A stretch of 6,068 nucleotides of DNA, from the NCBI GenBank assembly GCA_003510825.1, contig DOKO01000327.1, forward strand, positions 1 through 6,068. Direction: 5' to 3'. The notes under the pieces were generated by a model that saw only the letters and a program-made list of their open reading frames with translations, was not told the origin of the DNA and did not search any database. Made by a program: the position numbers and the translations under genes. Shown in pieces: positions 1 through 5,476 of the stretch; the stretch's first letter is position 1, and every line of letters starts with the position of its first letter. This DNA comes from Stenotrophomonas sp. (GTDB lineage Bacteria; Pseudomonadota; Gammaproteobacteria; Xanthomonadales; Xanthomonadaceae).

Positions 1-879
1 GGTCTGGCGGTCGCCCATCCACGGGCTGGGCTGGTGGCTCAGTGCCAGCGCCTGCAGCTGCGGACGGTTCTTCGCATCGTTCTGCTCGTTCCAGCGGTAC
101 AGCCAGTTGAGCGCGCCGGCATCGGTCACCGGGGTCCAGAAGTTGAAGCCATGCGGCACCGCCGTGGCCGGGAAGTTGTTGCCGCGCGAGAAGGTGCCGT
201 TGGCCTGGGTGCCGCGGGTGGTCAGCACCCAGTCCGAAACCCGCTGCGGCACGTTGCGCGGCTGCGCATCCAGGCGCACGTCGTCGATCCAGCCGGAGAC
301 CGGCGCGCCCGCGGCGCTGGCCACCTCCAGCTCGATGGCGACCACGCGGCGGCCGCGCAGCGCCGGCACGTCGCCCAGGCGCACGGCCTTGCGTGCCCAC
401 TGCTGCGGGTACAGCGTCTTCGAATCGCCCTGCGCCTGTGCGCCCAGGGCGATGCCGTGCTGGTCGCGCACGCTGCTGGCGGACACGCGGCTGCCGTCGT
501 CCAGGCGCAGGTCCAGCGATACGTAGGTGGAGGCCACCGTGTCCTTGCCGACGATCTCAGGCAGCACCAGCCAGGACAGCGTGGTATCGGCGTCGATGGC
601 CAGGTCGGTGTTGAACAGTTCGCGCCGCGCGCTGCCACCGCCGGCCTGGTAGTGCAGGGCGCGCAGGCCGCTGTAGCCGACGTTGCGCTTGGCCGCATAG
701 GGCTCGGCCGGGCCGTTGCCGATCTGCACCTGCAGGGCGCCGCCGGCCTTGGCCGGTGCCGGTTCGCCCGCTTCGAACGAGGTCTGCAGGCCCTGCGCCA
801 GTGCGGGCAGGGCGGGGGTGGCGCAGGCCAGGGCGAGGGCAAGCGGAAGCAGGGCGCGGCGCGGATCGGACAGGGTCAT
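1..879 (-). CDS. GH92-family alpha-mannosidase, N-terminal part (3' end beyond window)
   Basis: GH92 enzymes are exo-acting, calcium-dependent alpha-mannosidases (often alpha-1,2) that trim high-mannose N-glycans or mannans, usually in the periplasm or at the cell surface. The visible 293 codons begin with a signal peptide: Arg7-Arg8, a hydrophobic run over residues 9-27, and a likely cleavage after Ala28 (ALPALA|QG). Residues 29 to about 215 look like a beta-rich accessory domain, as often precedes GH92 catalytic modules. The GH92 module then starts with TRGTQANGTFSRGNNFP (221-237), AVPHGFNFWTP (240-250) and SHQPSPWMGDRQT (281-293), phrases I recognise from this family. The catalytic acid/base and calcium ligands lie beyond the left edge and cannot be checked. 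The start at 879 is chosen because it gives a proper signal peptide and has GGGAGA about 7 bases upstream. An in-frame ATG at 921 lacks both. The gene is divergent from a TonB-dependent receptor, which suggests shared glycan use. The family call is from recalled motifs; the exact linkage cut is unknown. Confidence 0.85.
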   Translation of the reverse strand, partial: MTLSDPRRALLPLALALACATPALPALAQGLQTSFEAGEPAPAKAGGALQVQIGNGPAEPYAAKRNVGYSGLRALHYQAGGGSARRELFNTDLAIDADTTLSWLVLPEIVGKDTVASTYVSLDLRLDDGSRVSASSVRDQHGIALGAQAQGDSKTLYPQQWARKAVRLGDVPALRGRRVVAIELEVASAAGAPVSGWIDDVRLDAQPRNVPQRVSDWVLTTRGTQANGTFSRGNNFPATAVPHGFNFWTPVTDAGALNWLYRWNEQNDAKNRPQLQALALSHQPSPWMGDRQT

Positions 880-956
880 GCAGGGTCTCCCGGTAGGGCA
901 GGCGGCAGGCAGATCCCGCATCGGCACGCACCACGGACAGCATTGCGCCCGCCGCC

Positions 957-1059
957 CAGGGGGCAGTGGAGGGGGCGATGCCGGTCCGGTGGGGGTCGGG
1001 CCGTGCGATCGGGTCAGGGTCGGAATCGTCCCGATCCTGCCTCAGCCCATTGCCCCCTG
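957..1059. repeat. Imperfect 13-bp inverted repeat in mannosidase leader
   Basis: Bases 957-969 read CAGGGGGCAGTGG. The reverse complement of 1047-1059 reads CAGGGGGCAATGG, so 12 of 13 positions match, with 77 bases between the arms. Between them lies a second, perfect 7-bp pair: GATCGGG at 1007-1013 and CCCGATC at 1030-1036. If the mannosidase transcript starts in the AT-rich island, both pairs would lie in its 5' leader and could fold into a stem. They could equally be two binding sites, or chance in GC-rich DNA. The repeat is seen directly; any function is guesswork. Confidence 0.4.
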
Positions 1060-1069
1060 ACAAGTGCAA

Positions 1070-1084
1070 TTAGTTCGATCCAAA
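1070..1084. repeat. Operator-like element, upstream copy of direct repeat
   Basis: TTAGTTCGATCCAAA here matches TTAGATCGATTTAAA at 1126-1140 in 12 of 15 positions, with the copies 56 bp apart start to start. This copy keeps the central TCGA and the outer TT/AA but is a poorer palindrome than the other. It lies on the mannosidase side of the AT-rich island, where it could act as the operator for the minus-strand promoter or as a second repressor site for DNA looping. The repeat is visible; the operator role is inference. Confidence 0.4.
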
Positions 1085-1112
1085 TCCGGCAAAACCGTTT
1101 CATTTCAAATTA

Positions 1113-1140
1113 TTGACAGGTTGCCTTAGATCGATTTAAA
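1113..1140 (+). promoter_or_regulatory. Candidate sigma-70 promoter for the TonB-dependent receptor
   Basis: A perfect -35 consensus, TTGACA, lies at 1113-1118. Sixteen bases later is TTTAAA (1135-1140), which matches 4 of 6 positions of TATAAT. The stretch just upstream (1102-1112) is AT-rich and could act as an UP element. The start of transcription would fall near 1147, giving a leader of about 150 nt before the receptor. The -10 is weak, and a 17-bp spacing gives only TTAAAA, so the promoter may need an activator or be held in check by a repressor at the overlapping palindrome. Confidence 0.5.
1126..1139. promoter_or_regulatory. Candidate operator: 14-bp near-palindrome over the -10
   Basis: TTAGATCGATTTAA is a palindrome in which six of seven base pairs match; only the G1129/T1136 pair fails. 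The centre is TCGA, and a central CpG flanked by A/T is typical of LacI-family operators, which commonly control carbohydrate-use genes in Xanthomonadaceae. It overlaps the candidate -10, so a bound protein would block transcription. No regulator gene is visible in the window, so the identity of the binding protein is unknown. Confidence 0.4.
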
Positions 1141-1285
1141 AGTGGCCAGCTCACCCCCCTGTACCGGAATGCCCCGCATGTCCTGATCCGGGCCGGCCCC
1201 ATGGCCGTCCCTCCGTTGCCCGCCACTGCCGTCCATCCACGACCTTCCCGTCCGCCCCCCACCGGCTGGACCGTCATCCGCCTCT

Positions 1286-1293
1286 GGAGAGAG
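1286..1293 (+). promoter_or_regulatory. Ribosome binding site deciding the receptor start
   Basis: The purine run GGAGAGAG sits 4 bases before the ATG at 1298. A TTG directly before that ATG (1295-1297) is in frame but would place the site too close. The ATG also gives the standard Met-Lys start of a signal peptide, so it is preferred. Confidence 0.7.
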
Positions 1294-1297
1294 CTTG

Positions 1298-4039
1298 ATG
1301 AAACCCCGGTTGTTGTCGTTGTTGATGTCGTCGTTGCTGTTGTCGCCGCTTGCCGTACAGGCCCAGTCGACCCCGCAGGGGGAGGGCACCGATCCGCCGC
1401 GCACCCGCGACCTGGATGCGGTCAAGGTCACCGGCTCGCTCATCCCGCGCGCACAGGTGGAGGGTCCCTCGCCGGTCACCACCATCACCGCCGAGCAGAT
1501 CCAGGCGCAGGGCTTCACCACCGTGTTCGACGCGCTGCGCTCGCTGCCGGTGTCGAACGGCTCGGTGCAGGATTCGCAGGGCACCGGCTTCTACACCCCG
1601 GGCGCCAAGACCATCAGCCTGTTCGGCCTGGATCCCAGCTACACCCTCACCCTCATCAACGGGCGGCCGATCAACAGCTACCCGCTGGCCTACAACGGCA
1701 ACACGAGCATCGCCGACATCGCCAACATCCCGCTGGGCATGGTCGAGCGCATCGACGTGCTTACCGGTGGCCAGTCCTCGGTGTATGGCTCCTCGGCCAT
1801 TGCCGGCGTGGTCAACATCGTGCTGAAGGACCGCGTCGAAGGCACCCACCTGCGCTACCGCGTCGGCGGCTACAGCCAGGGCGGCGGCTCCAGCCAGCGC
1901 TTCAGCGCCAGCAGCGGCCAGACCTTCGGCAACCTCGATATCAGCTACGGGCTGGAATACACCAACCAGAAGGCGATCTATGCCTTCGACCGCAGCCGCA
2001 TCGACAGCGTCAACGACAACCCGACCGGCCCGCAGGATCCTTCGCGCAGCTTCCTGCGCATGCGCATGGGCCCCAACGCCTACATCGACCCGGGCGCGGC
2101 CACCTGCGCGCCCCTGTCGGACCTGTTCGGCGGCAGCACCGTGTACGCGCACCGTGACATCTCCGGTGGCGGCTACTACTGCGGCACGCCTGACAACGTC
2201 GGCACCGCGTCGCTGTACAACTCCAGCCAGGACGTCAACGCCACCACCTTCCTGCGCTACCACCTCAGCCCGGACACCGAGCTGTACTCGGACATCCTGT
2301 TCGGCTTCGGCCGGCCCACCTACAGCGGTGGCAGCCCGTTCTGGAACAAGACCTTCTACAACCAGACCAGCGGCCAGTACGAGCAATGGCAGCGCATCTA
2401 CGCGCCGGAGGAAGTCGGCCTGGATGCCAAGGACCAGCGCGTCTACACCCGCTCGCTCAACATCACCGCCGGCGTGCGCGGCGTGCTCGGAGGCTTCGAC
2501 TACGACGTCTACGTCAACCGCTCCAGCACCGACGTCACCCGCAAATCCACCGATTTCCTGGCGAAGAACGGCGTTGACGACTACTACCTGGGGCCGATGC
2601 TGGGCATGCAGGATGGCTACGAGGTCTACGCGCCGGATCTGTCGCGGCTGTACCAGCCGATCAACCGTGAGCAGTACGACAGCTTCAGCGGCCTCAACCG
2701 TGCAGCATCCAGTGCGTCGCGCACCGCCGTGACGGCGCTGCTGACCGATCGCTCGCTGTTCACCCTGCCGGCCGGCGACGTCGGTTTCGCGCTGATCGCG
2801 CAGGGCCAGCGCGAGAAGTTCTTCAACCAGTCGGCCGATCCCAACGCGGGCGTGCTGTTCCGCGGGCAGACCGCCGGCACCTCGGCGCAGGGCCAGCGTG
2901 ACCTGTATGCGCTGGGCGCCGAACTGCAGGTGCCGATCATCGATACGTTCAGCGCCAACCTGTCCGGTCGCTACGACAAGTACGCGCTGCAGGGCGGCGG
3001 TGGCAACGGCAAGGCCACCTGGAAGCTGGGCCTGGAATACCGGCCGATCGAATCGCTGCTGCTGCGTGGCAGCTACGCCACCGCCTTCCGTTCGCCGGAC
3101 ATGTTCTACCTGTTCTCGCGCGAAAGCAGTGGCTACACCACCAACACCGATCTCTACCAATGCCGGCAGGCCGGGTACACCTCCGACAACTTCGACGAGT
3201 GCGACCAGTCCGGCCTCTCGGTGCTGTCCTCCAGCACCGGCAACCGCGACCTGAAGGACATCACCGCACGCACCTTCACCTATGGCGTGGTGTGGTCGAC
3301 GCTGGACAACGCCTTGACCCTGTCGGTGGACTACAACTCGGTGGTCATCGAGAACGAAGTGCGCATCCTTGGCACCGACAGCATCCTCGACACCGAGGCC
3401 AACTGCCGCCTGGGGGTCTCGGAGAACGGGCAGACCCAGTTCGACATCAACTCGCCCACCTGCCAGCAGGTGCTGGGCCAGGTGCAGCGCAAGCCGGCCA
3501 CCGATCCGCTCAACCCGAACGGCGTGGACAAGGTGTTCTCGTACCCGATCAACATCGCCAGCCAGCGCCAGAACGGCGTGCAGGCGGCGCTGGACTACCG
3601 CTGGGCCACGCAGTCGGTGGGTGATTTCGCGGTCAATGCCGGCTACTACCGGCCGCTCAAGCACACCACCCAGGACAAGGAAGGCGACCCGGTCTACGAC
3701 CAGCTGTGCTGCGCCAACTCCAACGAGCTGCAGTACCGCGCCACGCTGGGCGTGAACTGGAAGCGCGGGCCGTTCACCGCCAGCGCCTTCGGCATACGCA
3801 ATGCCCCCACCTGGGACAGCCGCGGCGAGCAGCGCAACATCGGCCCCTGGACCACCTGGAACGCCACGGTCGGCTACCGCATCAACGACCTGGCCAGCCT
3901 GCTGCTGACGGTCAACAACCTGACCGACGAGATGCCGCCGATCGACCGCAGCAACGGCAACTGGCCGTACTACGACCAGGGCGTCTACAACGCCTTCGGC
4001 CGTTCGGCCTTCCTGGAACTGTCGCTGGACTTCCAGTAG
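1298..4039 (+). CDS. TonB-dependent outer-membrane receptor (probable glycan transporter)
   Basis: This is a complete outer-membrane active transporter of 913 residues, driven by TonB-ExbBD. A signal peptide covers residues 1-22 (cleavage AVQA|QS). A TonB-box-like segment LDAVKVTG (39-46) is followed by the plug domain, about 50-178, with ITAEQIQ, FDALRSLP, LINGRPIN and VYGSSAIAGVVNIVLK (162-177). The rest is a 22-strand-type barrel rich in Tyr, Asn and Ser with alternating aromatic strands. It ends in FLELSLDFQ, so the last residue is Gln rather than the usual aromatic. There are eight cysteines, at 270, 295, 622, 635, 703, 722, 804 and 805, spaced as if paired within extracellular loops. 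There is no N-terminal signalling domain of the FecA type, so an anti-sigma partner is not expected. The divergent GH92 mannosidase suggests a mannose-containing glycan as substrate, but the protein alone does not show this; a siderophore or other ligand is possible. The family call is very secure. Confidence 0.95.
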   Translation: MKPRLLSLLMSSLLLSPLAVQAQSTPQGEGTDPPRTRDLDAVKVTGSLIPRAQVEGPSPVTTITAEQIQAQGFTTVFDALRSLPVSNGSVQDSQGTGFYTPGAKTISLFGLDPSYTLTLINGRPINSYPLAYNGNTSIADIANIPLGMVERIDVLTGGQSSVYGSSAIAGVVNIVLKDRVEGTHLRYRVGGYSQGGGSSQRFSASSGQTFGNLDISYGLEYTNQKAIYAFDRSRIDSVNDNPTGPQDPSRSFLRMRMGPNAYIDPGAATCAPLSDLFGGSTVYAHRDISGGGYYCGTPDNVGTASLYNSSQDVNATTFLRYHLSPDTELYSDILFGFGRPTYSGGSPFWNKTFYNQTSGQYEQWQRIYAPEEVGLDAKDQRVYTRSLNITAGVRGVLGGFDYDVYVNRSSTDVTRKSTDFLAKNGVDDYYLGPMLGMQDGYEVYAPDLSRLYQPINREQYDSFSGLNRAASSASRTAVTALLTDRSLFTLPAGDVGFALIAQGQREKFFNQSADPNAGVLFRGQTAGTSAQGQRDLYALGAELQVPIIDTFSANLSGRYDKYALQGGGGNGKATWKLGLEYRPIESLLLRGSYATAFRSPDMFYLFSRESSGYTTNTDLYQCRQAGYTSDNFDECDQSGLSVLSSSTGNRDLKDITARTFTYGVVWSTLDNALTLSVDYNSVVIENEVRILGTDSILDTEANCRLGVSENGQTQFDINSPTCQQVLGQVQRKPATDPLNPNGVDKVFSYPINIASQRQNGVQAALDYRWATQSVGDFAVNAGYYRPLKHTTQDKEGDPVYDQLCCANSNELQYRATLGVNWKRGPFTASAFGIRNAPTWDSRGEQRNIGPWTTWNATVGYRINDLASLLLTVNNLTDEMPPIDRSNGNWPYYDQGVYNAFGRSAFLELSLDFQ

Positions 4040-4046
4040 GGCCGCT

Positions 4047-4070
4047 GGCCCCCGGGCACGCCCGGGGGCC
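4047..4070 (+). terminator. GC stem-loop after the receptor gene
   Basis: Eight bases after the receptor stop codon, GGCCCCCGGG (4047-4056) pairs perfectly with CCCGGGGGCC (4061-4070) around a 4-base CACG loop. The stem is entirely G:C. Only two T residues follow, so it is not a canonical intrinsic terminator, but stems of this type often end transcripts or protect mRNA 3' ends in high-GC genomes. Confidence 0.6.
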
Positions 4071-4084
4071 TTGAACGGGCAGGG

Positions 4085-4103
4085 GGGGCGGCCGGACCGC
4101 CCC
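4085..4103. repeat. Second short stem-loop in the receptor/zinc-finger gap
   Basis: GGGGCGG (4085-4091) pairs perfectly with CCGCCCC (4097-4103) around CCGGA. No T run follows. It could strengthen termination of the receptor transcript. It also overlaps the position where a -35 would be expected for the next promoter. Confidence 0.45.
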
Positions 4104-4107
4104 AAGG

Positions 4108-4116
4108 TGCTAGAAT
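4108..4116 (+). promoter_or_regulatory. Extended -10 promoter for the zinc-finger/LPS operon
   Basis: TGCTAGAAT combines the TGn extension with TAGAAT, which matches five of six positions of the -10 consensus. The bases about 17 upstream are GC-only and give no -35, as is common for extended -10 promoters. Transcription would begin near 4123, about 28 nt before the zinc-finger start codon. This makes the right-hand genes a unit independent of the receptor. Confidence 0.55.
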
Positions 4117-4150
4117 CGCAGGCCTCGCAATCCGTTCATCGACACCCGCC

Positions 4151-4348
4151 ATGAGCCATACCGCCACCGCGCCCGCCAACGCCGAAAAGCGCTACACCGT
4201 GCACCGCAGCGACCTGCCGCTGAGCTGCCCGACCCCGGAAATGGCGCTGTGGAACTCGCATCCGCGCGTGTACCTGCCGATCGAAGACGAGCCCAACGGC
4301 GAGGCGAAGTGCCCGTACTGCGGTTCCACCTTCGTGCTGGCCGACTAA
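4151..4348 (+). CDS. Small CHCC zinc-finger protein (zf-CHCC type)
   Basis: This 65-residue protein carries the CHCC zinc-binding pattern: Cys26, His37, Cys54 and Cys57 (C-X10-H-X16-C-X2-C), with the family phrases LSCP, SHPRVYLPIED and CPYCGSTF. The same fold forms the C-terminal part of the mitochondrial complex I accessory subunit NDUFS6. Bacterial stand-alone versions are of this length, and their function is not settled. It is probably cytoplasmic, as there is no signal peptide or membrane segment. No clear Shine-Dalgarno precedes the ATG; the start is set by the extended -10 about 35 bases upstream and by the normal family length. It lies 12 bases ahead of the glycosyltransferase and is almost certainly co-transcribed with it, but a role in LPS synthesis does not follow from that. 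Confidence 0.88.
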   Translation: MSHTATAPANAEKRYTVHRSDLPLSCPTPEMALWNSHPRVYLPIEDEPNGEAKCPYCGSTFVLAD

Positions 4349-4360
4349 GCAGGCACCTCG

Positions 4361-5476
4361 ATGCGCCGACTGACCGTGGTGCAGTTGCTGCCGGCGCTGC
4401 ACTCCGGTGGCGTCGAGCGCTCGACCCTGGAAATCGCTGCGGCCCTGGTCGCCGCCGGCCATCGCGCGCTGGTGGTGTCCGCCGGTGGCCGCCTGGTGAA
4501 GCCGCTGCTGGACAGCGGTGCCGAGCACCTCACCCTTGATATCGGCCGCAAATCGCTGCTGACCCTGCGCCACCTGCCCACCCTGCGGCGGTTGTTCGCC
4601 GAGGTCGGCGCGGACATCGTGCATGCGCGCTCGCGCCTGCCGGCGTGGCTGGGCCTGTACGCGATCCGCGCGATGCCGGCCGCGCAGCGCCCGCACTGGG
4701 TGACCACCGTGCACGGCCTGAATTCGCCCAGCCGCTACAGCGCGGTGATGACCAGCGGTGAGCGTGTCATCTGCGTATCCAACACGGTGCGCGACTACGT
4801 GCGCCAGCATTACCCGACGGTGCCGGAACAGCGCCTGCAGGTCATTCCGCGTGGCGTCGATGTCAGCCAGTTCCCCCGCGTGGCCCATGCCGACCGCCGG
4901 CCGCGGCTGGCGCTGGCCGCCGATTACCCCTGGCTGGCCCAGGTCGACGGCCCACTGCTGCTGCTGCCGGGCCGTGGCACCCGCTTGAAGGGTCATGCGC
5001 ACGCACTGCAGCTGCTGGCCGACGTGCGCGCTGCCGGCGTGCCGGCACAGCTGTGGATGCTGGGCACCGACGAGCCCGGCCGCGAAAGCTACGTGGCCGA
5101 GCTGCGCCGCCAGGCGGCGGCGCTGGGCGTGGCCGAGGCGGTGCAGATCAGCACCCCGACCGCGCGCATCGCCCAGGCCTATGCGGCCAGCGATCTGGTC
5201 CTGCAGCTGTCGGACAAGCCCGAGGCATTCGGCCGTACCGTGGTCGAGGCGCTGTCGGTCGGTCGCCCGGTGCTGGGCTGGGACCATGGTGGCGTGGGCG
5301 AACTGCTGCAGCAGCTGCAGCCGGCCGGCGCCGTGCCGCTGGGCGATGCACGGGCGCTGGGTGAACGTGCGCTGGCCCTGCTGGCGCGGCCGCCGTCCTT
5401 GCCGAGCCGTATCCCGTTTACCCTGCAGACCATGCAGCGCGACACCCTCCGCCTCTATGCCGACCTTGCAGGCTGA
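4361..5476 (+). CDS. GT4-family glycosyltransferase, probable LPS core enzyme
   Basis: This 371-residue protein has the GT-B layout of retaining GT4 ('group 1') glycosyltransferases, which move a sugar from a nucleotide-sugar to a growing glycan on the cytoplasmic side of the inner membrane. The N-terminal half starts with VVQLLPALHSGGVERS, whose Gly16-Gly17 loop is typical, and continues with HARSR (from 88) and TTVHGLNSPSRYS (from 115; His118). The C-terminal half has GRGTRLKG with Arg205 and Lys210, the usual basic pair contacting the donor diphosphate, and the EX7E motif EAFGRTVVE (Glu288, Glu296) followed by GRPVLGWDHGGVGELL. No membrane segment is seen. The start at 4361 follows the zinc-finger stop by 12 bases with a weak GCAGG site. 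Its 3' end overlaps the ligase-like gene by 20 bases, so translation is probably coupled. The neighbour supports a role in the LPS core or O-antigen; donor and acceptor cannot be read from the sequence. Confidence 0.9.
   Translation: MRRLTVVQLLPALHSGGVERSTLEIAAALVAAGHRALVVSAGGRLVKPLLDSGAEHLTLDIGRKSLLTLRHLPTLRRLFAEVGADIVHARSRLPAWLGLYAIRAMPAAQRPHWVTTVHGLNSPSRYSAVMTSGERVICVSNTVRDYVRQHYPTVPEQRLQVIPRGVDVSQFPRVAHADRRPRLALAADYPWLAQVDGPLLLLPGRGTRLKGHAHALQLLADVRAAGVPAQLWMLGTDEPGRESYVAELRRQAAALGVAEAVQISTPTARIAQAYAASDLVLQLSDKPEAFGRTVVEALSVGRPVLGWDHGGVGELLQQLQPAGAVPLGDARALGERALALLARPPSLPSRIPFTLQTMQRDTLRLYADLAG

Larger units (their letters stand above)
880..1297. other. Divergent intergenic region (418 bases, no gene)
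   Basis: This stretch separates the start of the mannosidase (minus strand) from that of the TonB-dependent receptor (plus strand). Open frames crossing it have no credible start, ribosome site or protein character, so I treat it as non-coding. It has three parts. Bases 880-1060 are GC-rich and contain inverted repeats; they would form the mannosidase mRNA leader. Bases about 1066-1140 are strikingly AT-rich for this genome and carry promoter and operator-like elements. Bases 1141-1297 are GC-rich again and form a receptor leader of roughly 150 nt ending in the ribosome site. I could not find a convincing -35/-10 pair for the minus-strand gene, although it is probably also transcribed from the AT-rich island. 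Confidence 0.75.

Noticed and set aside
820..828. Possible lipoprotein signal in the mannosidase (Cys19 after Ala-Leu-Ala)
   Set aside because: The residues before Cys19 do not fit the lipobox, which needs Leu at -3 and a small residue at -2. A signal peptidase I site after Ala28 fits better.
919..921. Upstream in-frame ATG for the mannosidase
   Set aside because: It would add 14 residues ahead of the signal peptide and lacks a ribosome site. The ATG at 879 has GGGAGA at good spacing.
34..1116. A 360-codon plus-strand open frame across the mannosidase start and the intergenic region
   Set aside because: It is antisense to the GH92 gene, which has a signal peptide, family motifs and a ribosome site. 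The frame has no recognisable protein features.
1190..1199. Perfect palindrome GGGCCGGCCC in the receptor leader
   Set aside because: A 10-bp all-GC palindrome is expected often in DNA of this composition, and nothing nearby gives it a role.
1295..1297. TTG as start codon for the receptor, one codon before the ATG
   Set aside because: The ATG at 1298 is better spaced from GGAGAGAG and gives a normal Met-Lys signal peptide start.
1201..2157. A plus-strand open frame starting in the receptor leader and running into the receptor gene in another frame
   Set aside because: It has no ribosome site at its ATG, its Arg/Gly/Gln/His-rich composition is of the out-of-frame type, and it overlaps the receptor's signal peptide and plug.
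1274..4105. A very long open frame of about 940 codons on the minus strand, opposite the TonB-dependent receptor
   Set aside because: Its translation is rich in Val, Ala, Gly, Arg and His with no domain character. It mirrors the receptor's codon periodicity in GC-rich DNA, where antisense stops are rare. The plus-strand protein is unmistakable.
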